From Nematostella vectensis (taxonomy: Eukaryota; Cnidaria; Anthozoa; Actiniaria; Edwardsiidae): a stretch of DNA of 64,000 bases. Shown here in pieces: positions 1 to 12,400 of this stretch; the stretch's first letter is position 1; each line of letters opens with the position of its first letter. The notes beneath the pieces are model-generated. The model had not been told where the DNA came from. It did not search any database and saw nothing but the letters and a program-made list of their open reading frames with translations. A program made the translations under genes and the position numbers. The stretch is taken from the NCBI RefSeq assembly GCF_932526225.1, contig NC_064048.1, forward strand, positions 9,944,515 through 10,008,514. The letters run 5' to 3'.

Positions 1-8
1 TGCGAGCA

Positions 9-3000
9 TTAGCCGATGCGAGCACATCGAAATTTCGGGGGACCATCCGGGGGCCCTAATATATTCTTATCAGGACATACCATCATCTTATTTGTTCCCT
101 GCTCTTCAGACGGTAGCCACACGGGACAGGAGGGGTCATCAAAATCGTCTGAATCGCAATTAACTGAAAATAGAGATAATAAGGGATGTCTTGCTTAATT
201 GTTTTCAAGCAAGGCGCGTAACTAAGGAAACCCCTCCCGACCACCAAAAGTGGGTCAATCCTTATGAAAGAGTTATCAGATGTTCGTCTTTTATAATATG
301 AAATCTCTGACTGGGCGGCCCCTGGTTTTCTGTCACAAAAGAAGACATCATAGAGAAGTGACAGCAGCCATTCATGGGTTGAGGACGCTCTAGCTCACAG
401 GTACATGAATGATCGTCCCCCCCCCCCCCCCCCCTCTTAGGAGGAGCGAGGGTCAGTGTCCAGTGTCCAAATAAGGTAAATGGGCCACGCCTACCTGGCG
501 TATAGTAGCAGTAGTATATTCGAGTGTTATACTTGTCTTCTGTAATCCCATAAGGCACCGCGCCACTGTGCTGGTTTCTGTTTGCATGATCCTCGTCATC
601 AAAGTGACGGAACTCTAGTGTCGCCTGAAATACATGCTCAGAATCACTACTTTATTATAGGGACCGACACAGGCGACATGTAGAAGCGATAGAGCTTGTC
701 GAGTAGAGAAGGTCATGTCGGAATACAAGGGCTAAAGTAAAAATGTAGCGAGCATTAAGCAGCGCGGGCTCAAGTACTGTCGTAGTTACTTTACCCGGCT
801 GGCTTTGCGAGCTAACGCCAAAATGTGGCAAACATAAGGCAGCGCGGGCTCAAATCGAGAAGCTGAGAGAAATTGTGAAGGCGTTTGTGAAGGCAGTTTG
901 ACTGTATTAGATCAAAAGATGAATTGACAGAGATGAGACGATATTGGCAAATAGATGTTCATCTTCATGATGAAGGTTATAACAAGATGGGTCAAATCAT
1001 AAATGCTCAAATAAATGCTCATAATCACTATGATTTATATTAACCCTATCCAGACCGGGCTTTTTGGGGCTTCCTCTGACCGTAAATTTTCAAAGAATCG
1101 TCACCAAATTTAAATGTTAGTTAAAAAAAACAGCGATTTTTAGCTAATTATGTGATACCAGCATCCGCCATCTTGGATCCGCCATCTTGGATTAAATAAA
1201 AGTTATTTATTTTAATTAATAAAAAATGGGTAGAAAAATCTGAAGCTTTTTGACAATATTTCCTCTTCGTATCAAGTTTTATTAATGATTTCAGGTGGAT
1301 ATGAATATTTCGAGAAGGTCAAAAATTGACAAAACAAAAACACACCACCCCTCCCCCATAAAATAGAGATGTACATTTTTATTGTGTTTTTTTTCAAAAC
1401 ATGGCATAAAACGCCTATATGACATGGATTTACGTTGAGCACGTCGTATTTATCGTTGATCTTAACGACTTAAAGCGTTTTGCCTAGTTGTCATTAAACC
1501 TAAAATTTATTTACACCAAACTGATTCAAGATAAATTTTAGGAAAAGTCACCAAATTTCAATGCTCTAGCCCTACTAGTTCAAAAATTATTACAGACCAA
1601 AGGTGCTGGGGGCCTCAAATGCCCCCCCCCCCCCCCCGGTCTGAATAGGGTTAAATATATGCTCAAAACCTCTACGTTACAGGACTTTTTTTAATTGTAT
1701 TTAGTTTTTAATAGTTCTCCTTTTTATGGAAGGCTTGAAGCACGTCAAAAATCCCCTCCTTGCCGATACCTTAAATCGATGAACCGTCTGACAAGTTTTG
1801 GATATGAACGTCATCAAGTAGAAAGGACCCCCTGACGGCAGCCAAATGGGCGTAGACGTGTCCCCCCTGCCGTCACAACAATAATAGATGACAGTGTTTT
1901 CGCCGTAGATCCCTTCAGGGAGTGAACCCCCCTCGCTGTTGGGGAAATCGATATCGGAGTTCTCATCGTCCCAGCGAATCCATCCTGTAGAAAGAAATTT
2001 CTCTTAATTATGAAAAAGGGTAAGACAAGTTTTCACACAACAGTTTTGTAATTTGCTCTGTTTGGGCTAAATTTTGCATTGGATTTACGTCTTTTCCGTT
2101 TTAACAGGGCCGTAGTAGGGGGTGGGGCACTTTGGGCACGTGCTCCCCCAAATGTTTTAAAAAATCATAATGTCCAGTAGGGGCGTGGCTGTGACCCAAA
2201 TGTTTTCTTTTTGCTTCTATATCGTGCCCCCCCACCCCCTAAAATACGAGGCTTGCTACAGCTATGTCGATTCTCCACTTCTGAAAATAAATGAATAAAG
2301 GATTGAGAGCCAAACCCTCTCTTTCCCTCTCCAAGCTTACCCACATTTTATGGTAATTCTTGATACTTATTTCTGCTACTGTTGTTTTTGAAAAACATAT
2401 ATCAAGAAAATTTAGCCAAAAATTGTCGTTTTTGCCAAAACTAATATATTTCTTATTTGAAAAAAAAGGATTCCGTACAGCAGATGCTTCGTAAACTTGT
2501 ATCCCCTTTTATCCCCTTGTATCCCCTTTTCCCAGTTTTTCGATGTCCGCTACGGCCCTGAGGTGGTAATGATAATGTACCTTCATTAAGCCCTGCAGGG
2601 CATAACGCGCCCTTCTTGTAGATACAGTACTGTCCTTGAGGCCATAAACGCTCCTCTCCCTCCCCTCCCTCGTGGATACAAAACTCCTGTCGAATACCAT
2701 GAAGCGTGACATTCCCCGCCAAGTGGCTTATCGCTGATTGGTTATTTTGGTTATCATTGTTCTCGGTGTCATGGTAACGGAATCCTTCCCTCCATTTATC
2801 ACCGTGGCACCCTGTCATTGGTTTAGGAAGTCCGTACGACCCGGATGGCCACGTGTTGTATGAAAGTGGAATGTCAGATTGGCGAAATTGTAACTCTAGA
2901 AAGAGAAAAACATAATTAGTTGCTAAGAGCTCTAGAAATCATCAGCTCCAGCAATCATTGGCCTATCATAATTTAGAAAAAAAATCGGTGGTGGATCTAC

Positions 3001-5494
3001 TAGGAGGATTGAGTGTTTCTTTTTTAACCTCTCGCTGCCAAGGGCGAAAAACTGGCAAATAGCCTATTATGGGTGCACACTGCCGCAAATCATCTTTTTT
3101 GCTGCGTTTTTTCTAGCAAAGTTCCCATTAAATGGAGGAGTTCTGGAACAAAGGAATGCATGAAGCAAGACAGTGTTCTTTCTTGTGGATATGCAAACAC
3201 CCTTATTGCAAACAACCTGAGCATTTCTTCGATAAATAAACTACTGTCATCCAAGATAAGAATTGGTATCTTATTCAGAAAGCCAAATGTATGGAAAAGC
3301 TAGTTCCCCTATATTATGGGAGCTGAATTCAATAGATCTTATAATACCCCACCCCCCCCCCCCCCCCCCTTCATTCGAAAAATTCTGGACCTGGAGTTCG
3401 GAGTCAGGGTGGGGGAATGAGAGATAGCTGGGCAAACTTCTGGGCTAGTAATCGATCTTCAAATTACATAAAAAAAATTACATAAAAATGCCGGACTTAT
3501 TCACGGAATAGGTTGATTTTAGGACACTTTTGTGCAAGCACACTTAGAGAGAAGTGATTTTTAGGTTAATATTACAATATCGGAATTAAATTCATTGAAG
3601 AAATAAAGAAACGCAAAGAAAGGGACTGCAAATAGCCCCTCGGAATACCTTTGAGATGGAGAGAGTGTCTCTTGACCGGAAGTTCGCCCAAGTGTCCTGT
3701 GTCACGGACCATGTCACGCCACTTCTGTAGCCTTGTCACGTCAGCGTGACGCATAGCCAGGTTGAACTCTGCTGTCAGGTATCCCTGTGTCGTGGTCTTC
3801 TTGGTAGCTTTATCCTCTCTACAGAGCAAGTGAAGTAAGCAAGGACCAACGGTTATCAAAATTATATAGCCACAATGGACCTTTTCCAGCTCAAATTTAT
3901 TAAGGTCAAAACAGTTAAATTAGACACTCGCATTGTCACCAGTTTACTTCCGGAGGGGCGACGGAACTCAACCGACACGAGACAAAAAAATCTATCAGAA
4001 TCCGTGCTATTAAACTATTAATTATATGTGAATTATTAAATTTGAGCTCCCGCATTGTTATCAAGTTGTCCTGATTGGTACGGTTCCACTCATGTAATTG
4101 TTACATCATATAATTCAGTGCTCAATTAACCATTAAACTGACCTGAGCTGCGTTACACTAATATTCCTGAGCGCCTCCATGTCGCCAAGACTTTGCCTGA
4201 TCTGAATACCCACAAAAAACATAAGTTAGTGCCACAGATTTGCCATTTTGATAACGGCTTTACCATTTTCTTTATGATGGCATAAAATATCGTAAATCGA
4301 ATATCGAATGAAACCACTTTCACAGCCTTTTTCATGTATGATATGCGGCCTTTTCCTGTATAAAATGATGCAGAATACCAATAACATTTACCTAGCCTTT
4401 CAATGTATGATAATATATAAAATACCAAAAATGATTCACAGCCAATCCCTGTTTATAATAATAAATAGTAGAAATGTAAACACGATTCCATCTTCACAGC
4501 CTATCCCTGTGTATAATCTTGTAGAATATCAAAAATGATTCCATTCTTACAGTCTTCGCCTGTGTATAATATTGTAGAATATAAAAAATAATTCCATTCT
4601 CACAGCCTTCGCCTGTGTATAATATTGTAGAATATCAAAAATGATTCCATTCTCACAGCCTTCGCCTGTGTATAATATTGTAGAATATCAAAAATAATTC
4701 CATTCTCACAGTCTTCGCCTGTGTGTAACATTGTAGAATATCAAAAATAATTCCATTCTCACAGCCTTCGCCTGTGTATAATATTGTAGAATATCAAAAA
4801 TAATTCCATTCTCACAGCCTTCGCCTGTGTATAATATTGTAGAATATCAAAAATGATTCCATTCTCACAGCCTTCGCCTGTGTATAATCTTGTAGAATAT
4901 CAAAAATGATTCCATTCTCACAGCCTTCGCCTGTGTATAATATTGTAGAATATCAAAAATAATTCCATTCTCACAGCCTTCGCCTGTATGATAACTGTTA
5001 GTCATGTTTGTACTCACGGCATTTTCGATGTTTCTAGTCATCGCCCGGTATTGAGAGGTTCCTGCAGTAGCCTTAAAGTCAGACCATCTCTGACGAAAGG
5101 TCACTGCGCCCGGGATAACCAAGTTCCCTGTTTTACATATGGAATCATATAAATTACTTTGTGAGGACTCTTGTTCTTTTGAATTAGTATTCTGCTGATA
5201 AGCACCACACCCATATGTTGCAGTCCGTATGGGGGGAGGGGGACACGAGAAAACAAGGTGACTATTTTTTTAGTATTATTTTTTTCTGATAATGAAGAGG
5301 GTGTGGGATTAAATCTCCCACAATCTCTCCCCTACATACGACACCGCTGCATCATGGGTAGCCTGAGTGGCGCAGTGGATATCGGTACATACGTCACAGG
5401 TCAAGACATCATCAAGTGACTAACCTCGTGCTTTTCTTGCGTTAACTGCCACCATTATTACCGCTGACAGCAAGAGAAGTGCTTTAGGGCTCAT
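9..5494 (-). CDS. Secreted ApeC-domain (apextrin-like) protein, complete, 8 exons, 407 aa
   Basis: Exons in transcript order: 5425-5494, 5018-5127, 4143-4201, 3649-3818, 2581-2895, 1770-1984, 495-624, 9-163. All junctions are GT-AG and the phases join without a stop. Residues 1-19 form a signal peptide (MSPKALLLLSAVIMVAVNA), so the product is secreted. Residues 24-136 are a charged, probably helical region. Residues 137 to about 357 match the ApeC fold: it opens with ELQFRQSD, then WPSGSYGLP, GFRYHDTE, WPQGQYCIYKKG, CPAG, WIRWDDEN, YYCC, PFYLM, CQTV, FDDED and YYCYY, with the expected cysteines. A 50-residue acidic, Cys-containing tail follows. ApeC proteins are known in cnidarians, amphioxus and molluscs, where some bind microbial cell walls; that role here is inference. 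No MACPF pore-forming domain is present. The last exon reads to a TAA at 9-11; a GT near position 79 could splice further, so the C-terminus is the least certain part. Confidence 0.85.
1044..1650. mobile_element. piggyBac-like MITE with TTAA target duplications
   Basis: A 607-bp element lies in the intron between ApeC exons 6 and 7. Its ends are inverted: left CCCTATCCAGACCGGG, right (complement) CCCTATTCAGACCGGG. Both are flanked by TTAA (1040-1043 and 1651-1654), the target of piggyBac transposases. There is no transposase ORF inside, so it is non-autonomous. The right terminal repeat is expanded by a 16-base poly-C run. Confidence 0.75.
4315..4990. repeat. 53-bp minisatellite in an ApeC-gene intron
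   Basis: About 12 tandem copies of a 53-bp unit (core CACAGCCTTCGCCTGTGTAT plus an AT-rich half). Copies are nearly identical from about 4495 to 4990 and degenerate towards 4315. The array nearly fills the intron between exons 2 and 3 (4202-5017). Confidence 0.9.
5358..5385 (+). mobile_element. Possible head of a tRNA-derived SINE
   Basis: The string AGCCTGAGTGGCGCAGTGG resembles a Pol III A box and the head of the SINE at 47291. No good B box follows, so this is weak. It lies in intron 1 of the ApeC gene. Confidence 0.3.
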
Positions 5495-8400
5495 TTCCCC
5501 CCAAGGGGCTCATCTTCTTAAGAGAGGGTCAGCGGCAGAGTTTGGCCTTCATATAAGTGGGCTGAAAGTGATTGAGTTGTTATTCGTTAATCTAAAAGGC
5601 GACGTTTACATAACATTGGTTGCTTTATTTCTGTAGATTTGTGTTGGCGTCAGGAGGCGTCTTACGAATTTCAAGCTTCTTATCGTTGAAAAAATATATA
5701 CATTAACATATTACCTAACATATTTCCAAAAATATATAGATTAACATATTACCTAACATATTTCCGTTTAGAAATAGAATGGATGTATCTTGTGTATATC
5801 GGTGAGCTATTTCAGACTTCTTTCTTAGTACCTGTTTCCACCTCAACCCAATCCCCGGCGCGCGGTGTCTTATCCATCTTCCCTAGCCCTTGCGCTCGCT
5901 AACGCCAGGCTACCTGTGGCTATTTTACCCTTGATGCAATCCTCTCGTATAGATTAGAATTTAATAAGTATTACTTTAGATGAAAACTAGGTACGATTTG
6001 CTTAAGATAAAAGAATTTTGTTTGCATTTTTGTTACATTGGACAAATTCATTGTAACGAAGGAATACAGCTTTGTTATTTTTAATTTTATTTTGAAAGAT
6101 TTTTCAAACAATGCAATCCAATTCCATAACGCGCGCTCTAGTATATAGGGAAAAATGAACAAAACTACTGGAATGCTTAAACATTTGTTTGTCAATAAAG
6201 TATAAAATAGACAGTGAAAATATAAAAAAGGAAAGTGTCCTGCTTTATATATTCGTATTTTGTTCCCATAATGTATAGTCAAGAAAATACTATAGGAACC
6301 TGCTTGTTTTTAGCGGGTTGTAGTGAACTTTTGATTGTTCCCTTACAGCGGGATCAAAGACCATAAAAACTCCTAAACAAAATAAAATTCTGCAATTATT
6401 ATAGAAAATCCTTTTTAATTTCTATTTATCATCTTCCAGTGCATTGCCGAAGTAAGATTTTACTCCAATGATTCATAAAGGCGTTGATCTCTAAAGCGCC
6501 TTTCTAGTTTTTTCTAAAAGTAGTAAGTAGCTGATCAGTCAGTGTTAGAGCTTACCTGTTTCGTTGTCAAGTGGTGTATTTTATGATTTGACCTGCCGTC
6601 CCTATTTAGAACAATAGGTCGTCATAATTTTCTCGATATTTTAAATGAAGCGCATCGAGCTGGGTTCTAGAAGCATTGATCGACTTGCATAATGCGGCGG
6701 TCGAACAGTTGATTACCCCTACAAGCAGGAATTATTGTGTAATGGTTTTATTGCGTAAAGGTTCCGACGTCTTTATCAATTATGTATTAATCTGGGCGAT
6801 TTGCTAAATGAATTTTTGAGGGAGGGGAGGGAGGGTGTTGGCGTGAAATCCAAATGCTAAATAATCATTCACACTATATTCCTTTTCTCTTATCTATTAA
6901 AATTCAATTAATAATAATGACAATAATAATGGTTACAGCAATATAGAAATATTAGCATCGCTGGCAACAATCTGGACTAATCTTTTTTTTTACAATTGTT
7001 CAATTTATCTTTTTATTTTAGAAATCTATTAGACACTATTATTTTGAACTATTTCTAAAGGCTTAGCAATAATTATATTAAAATCAAGGAACAAATCCTT
7101 ATTACGTAATAATAAAGCTCTTGCAGTAATATGTGCAATGTGACGTCACATCTTCGTCACTTTGGCATTAAATTGTCCTAGTACCCAATCCCCTTATGAT
7201 ACAGACTAAAGGATTATGGGAAGGCTGACGTGTGTTAGATTGTGGGGCAAATGTATTCGTCCCCATTTCTATTTAACGTTTTAGTGGGTCATGTTAAATA
7301 AACTCGATAAATATATATTCACAATTTTACAATAGGTCACACAACGTGAATTTGACTGTGTGACGCGTGTAACGCGTGTAACGTAACTCCCTATTTATAA
7401 TCTTTTCATAGGGCTAAGCACCTACGTAGCAAACGCATGGTATGGGAAGAGTTAAAATCACATTTGTTGTATCGCCAAATCCCATTATCGTGCCATAGGC
7501 CACATAACCTCGCACAACGAAGAAATGTGATTGATTAGTACAAGACAAGAAATAGGTTGGAACTTCCAGCCCGTCGCAACCACCCGCCCATGCACACTTG
7601 TTTCTTACCTTTACATATGCTACGCAGGCTCAGAATAAATATAAGCTCCGTAGTCTATAAATAATTTCATGGATGTGTTGATAGAGTCATATGAGCAGAA
7701 CGCATTTCGCTTCGTCTACACACTAGCATCATACACTTATTTCAAATAAGGTTGCAATCGGAGAATCTATGTGTCGTAACCCGCAGTGCTTTATGGGTAT
7801 CAAATAAATAAAATAAATAAAATAAGCGTAAATATAAACAGACCACTAAACACATCTTTAGAAAGCTTAAGAATGGTTGTTTATGTACCTATTAACGTTC
7901 ACATGGCGTTCAGAGACCGGATCCAGCCTTATTTGCTCTACTCAATGATCACTGCGGGCTACGATACATTGATTCGCGGATGCGACCAGGTGTAAACATG
8001 TTTACTCAGAACAAGCTTCAAGCTTCAGAGTGAAAGATTGACGTATAAAGATCGGATCTAGCCTAAATAAGTCTTAGCAAAGTGGTAAGCAACCTTAACA
8101 ATGCCCTTACTTTCTCAAAAATTAGGTCTATTATTAAAAATACTTTTTTTTATAAAGTGATTACTTTTAACATATTTCGGGGCTAATAAGAATCAAGCAT
8201 TTGCCTTGACGCCGGCTAGCCGCCTAGGAAGAAAATGTTTCGAACCAGAAATTTCTTAAATACCTAAGCTTACTTTTCAGACGTTTGAATGAAATAATCA
8301 CATGCGGGAAAAAGCAAACCAGGTCATCACTTTAAATCGATCATTAATTTGCTTAGAAGAAATTTAGAATTTTGCAATGTATAGAATTTAAAGAAAATAA

Positions 8401-9250
8401 CCCAGAGGCTTGATTTCCGATGAAAACTTCTTGAATGAAGACATAGAAAAGACGATACTTTCATACATTCCATCAGAGGATTTTGTAAGCAAACATGATA
8501 AAATAATAGTGAAATTATGAATAATCACGCTCCCCCCTGTTTGGGAAAGGAGAGATAAAGATAAGAAATTATATTCTATTTTGGCAAGCCTTTAAATTCC
8601 GTTAAATTCAACCTCGTAAATTGTAAATTCAACTCGACCCTTTCGTAGAGGCAATAAGATGTAAGTGCTAGAATTAACTTATATTAAAGTATAGATTTGA
8701 AAAATAATAAACGGTAGCAAAACAATAGCTGGTAACAAAGGTACGGTAAGATATGGAACAAAGTAGCGAGACGCCATTAAAACAACAAAAAATTAAAAAT
8801 GGGAGGAAAAAAGCAACAATACAACAAATACAACAAGAAAAAATCTACAAATGTAACAAATGCATTAGTAGAACAACCAACAATACCAGAAACAGCTAAA
8901 ATGGCAACAACCGAAGACAGCCGCATTAGCAGCCACCACGAACAACAGTAACAACAACAACAGTGTCATCAACAATAACTGCAACAGTTAAACCAAAACA
9001 GCTCTTCAAACAACAACAGCAATCAGCAATCAGCAATCAAATCAGCAACAGAAATGACAACAAAAACAGCAGCGGTAATATCGACAAAGATGAACAAGAA
9101 ATAAATCAGCAACAGAAATGACAACAAAAACAGCAGCGGTAATATCGACAAAGATGAACAAGAAATAAATTAGCAAAAGAAATGAAAACAAAAACAGCAT
9201 CACCAAAACTGGTCTATCTCCTTGTTTTCAAGGCTCGCCACACGGCGCTA
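5495..9250. other. Gene-free interval with low-complexity sequence
   Basis: I see no coding exon here. Visible structure: a 38-bp tandem duplication at about 5690-5765, a CAA/CAN-rich low-complexity stretch at about 8800-9230, and inside it a 66-bp unit repeated about 2.5 times (about 9040-9190). The short open frame at 7786-7995 has no recognisable motif. Confidence 0.6.
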
Positions 9251-9478
9251 TAGACCGTTTTGACAATGTTGCGCGCGCATTCTAAATGACAGACTGGTGG
9301 GCCAGTCTTAAAAAGTGTACGGAGTGGCGCTTACAGACGACGCTATAGAAATTGCTGCCAGAGTGCTACTTTCGCGGGGTTTTGGAGTCACATTCCTCTT
9401 TTTCCGCATTATGGATCAGCTGTGGCCCGCCAATCTGTGGCATTTTGGATGCGCGCGCAACATTATCAAAACGGACTA
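9251..9478. mobile_element. Foldback/MITE element overlapping the MYLIP stop codon
   Basis: The left arm (9251-9305) and the complement of the right arm (9424-9478) both begin TAG, A or T, CCGTTTTGA, and share GTTGCGCGCGCAT and TGGYGGGCC. Roughly 46 of 53 positions match by eye. The arms enclose about 118 bp with no convincing ORF. The outer TAG of the right arm, read on the minus strand, is the stop codon of the MYLIP gene. Confidence 0.75.
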
Positions 9479-12400
9479 TTCACAGGGAAAGAAAACTCTC
9501 TGCGCATACGTGATCTGACTACGGCACAACGGGCACTCCTTGCACAGGGCGGAACACTCCACGCAACATACCACGTGACCACACGGGCAGAACGCGGTCG
9601 CCACCTCAACGTCCATACAAATTTGACAAATCCTCGCGTCCTGAAGGTGCCAGACCATCTTCTTCAACTCCTCTGGGCTCAACTTCTCTATATCACCATC
9701 CCCGAGCTCTCTCCGACACGTCCCCGAGTCCCTCTTCCGAAGACTGTAGAACTTTCGATGACTCAGCGGAGATTGCACCGGACGGTATTCGGGCATCGAG
9801 TGTCGTCCTCGGTTGTCGCGGCCTACTCGGCTCATATTGCGACCAATGTTCATCTCGCTCCAGGCATGGCTGTACGCTTGTCGGCGAGTCCGCTGGACGT
9901 CAAATAAATATGTTTTTCCGATGTCATTCGAGGGAAGAAATACCGTCGCTACCCTTCCGAGTAGCGTCCGGGTGCATTGATCGATAACTGAACGTTTGAC
10001 GGTGTTGCATTGGTAGAATGTGTGGTACTCGGTGAATGTTCGGAAAAGTCCGACAGCATCACACTCGGTTTTGAGTTTGTAGGTTACTCGCTGAGCCTGC
10101 ACTCCGCTGCCATGGACCACGGTGAAGCAGCGGTTGTTGTAGGAGACGGTCGATACATCTTCAAAGTTTATCCTGAAAAAGGATAAAAAGCGGTTTGAAA
10201 ATTTGAACCAGGCCACCATTTGACGTTCCTGAATAATAAAGGTTTGAGTATTCTGATTGGTCAAGGGTCAATATGTTGTTAGAGGACACACGCACATATG
10301 GTGTCAGCATGAGCGAAACAAATAGATGTCCTGCTTTTCATGCAGTTGTTCTCTAGTAGATGCCCAGAAGACGAAACAACGTGCCATGGGCAACAGTCAT
10401 GCAACTTGACTGCGTCTCGTATTTTCTTTTTTTGTGACGTCATTTCATAGGAAGAAACCGTTGTCGTTTTAGGGGTCTGGTACCGAGGATTTTTCGTTTC
10501 TATTTTCAGAGGCCTTCTCTATTGACACGCGTTGCGTCACAAAAGCTTCGTTTGGTAAAACGAATCATGATGAAAACAGAGCTGAACAGATCAAGTATGC
10601 TTGTGGTGGAATCATTCCTTTCCATCTTGGTTTTAATTGCGAACTCGTCAACTTCTCTGGATGCTTGTGTGTGTGGAATCATTTCTTCGGTCTTGGTTTT
10701 GAGGTTTAAGAACTCGTAAACACTTCATAAGCATTTCATATGAGATCTGTCTTGTGAAAAACATATTTAGATATCAACAAACTTGTACATTATACGTTAA
10801 ATGAAGCCAAATCCCGCTCTTGTTTTCTAGTCGCCCCTTTTCGCAGCCTCGACCGCCATGTTGGATTTGAGTCATGTCACGTGATTTTTTGTTTTATAAA
10901 TTCGAGAGATAACTATACCCTTTTTAGGGGTTTGAACTGGACTTTTGAATACAAAGGTGTCCTCTGGAAATGGTTCCTACACCTGGATAAAGCCAAGAGG
11001 TGTGGCCGTCTGTATAAAACTATTCTTCAACGTTTTCAGTTTACTTGGAATGACAAAGCAACTGTCCTTTTTGGATGTATCACAATAATCTAAATACAAG
11101 CTCTGTGTTGAACGGTCAAAGTGAATCAATTTTTTCGTTGTGGTTTCACATTGAGTTTTAAATTTCGAGGAAAAGAACGACAATGAAAACAATGATAAAC
11201 CGAACTGAGAACTGAGTAGCATACACACATTTACTGTTTAGTGGAAAATCATGTCCACATATTTGTATTTTGGTATTCTTTTGCAGGTAAGTACGACCTC
11301 CTTTAAAGTGACAAGCATATCTGAATGCCTAGCACAAGGTATTTTCTTCAGGTTTCCTGTGGTTAACCGCGAGGGTCTGGGGTTTAGGGCTACGTCACCT
11401 TATCAATCCTAGGGAACCCAAAACTATACCGACCAGCTGTCTATAAACGTTTTATATAAAAAAGTACAATTTCATATACCTGTCAACCTAAGGGGTAACA
11501 AAAAGTAAAAATAATAATAACAATAATTGCAACAGCGAAATAGTATTGCTCGAAGGCAGAGTAAATAGATCAGCTTCATATTTAGTCTGTATAATTAAAA
11601 GCACCGTAGTGAAGCCAGCAGGCGACTCAGCAGGAGACTCAGAGAAGTTAACAGAAGAGAAGTCAGAAGAGTCAACATCCGTGTACAAAAGCCCATAATA
11701 AAAAATAAAAAACAGACAAGCACTTTAGAGCAATATAAAAGAGAAAAATTCCCAAAACCTTGAAAAGTATACATAAGAGAACCATTAAATGTGGATAGTA
11801 AACAATAAGTGCTTAGAGCTTTTGGGTTATATACGTGCTTTTAAAGACAATAAGGTGGTTTTGTAAACAGCACAGGAGGAAATGGATAAGTCTTAAAAAC
11901 AATCTTATTAGAGTTACAAGTTCAAAATTGAAGGTATAGATGAGTTCATTTTGAAGGAATAAAAGCGGATGTGTTTGCTAGCGAGTGATTACCCTAATAT
12001 CGTCCATTACCCATCTCTTTTACAGGTAGCAGTAATATTTTTCTCCATCATGCTCAATATCTGGCCGTGACAGACGAATCCCCTCGGGATACTCAAGGCG
12101 TTGACAGATTACGCGATAAGCGGCCCGAAGGGCTTTATTTAGATGCACACGTAGTGGTTGCAATCCGCGCTACCTTGGCCTGTTGGCTAGCAAACGGAAA
12201 GCGAATTCTCCTTAGAAATATCGATTTTCTTGCCAAGTGTAAGGTTTCTCGAATTAGAGGATTTTAGAGATCCGACTTAATAAAAGCAATATCGCTTTTC
12301 TCGGATTTTCAAAACGGACTTTTCGGCGTATCAGGATTTCCCGGGTTGACGGACTTCTGGGGTCTCAGAATTTCGGATTGGCCATTTGCCACTCCTTAGC

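Noticed and set aside
2106..2270. A hAT-like MITE starting CAGGGCCGTAGTAGG
   Set aside because: The right end is too diverged to pair with confidence.
9422..9907. Plus-strand 161-codon ORF
   Set aside because: It is the shadow of MYLIP exon 4, whose RING and FERM motifs are unmistakable on the minus strand.
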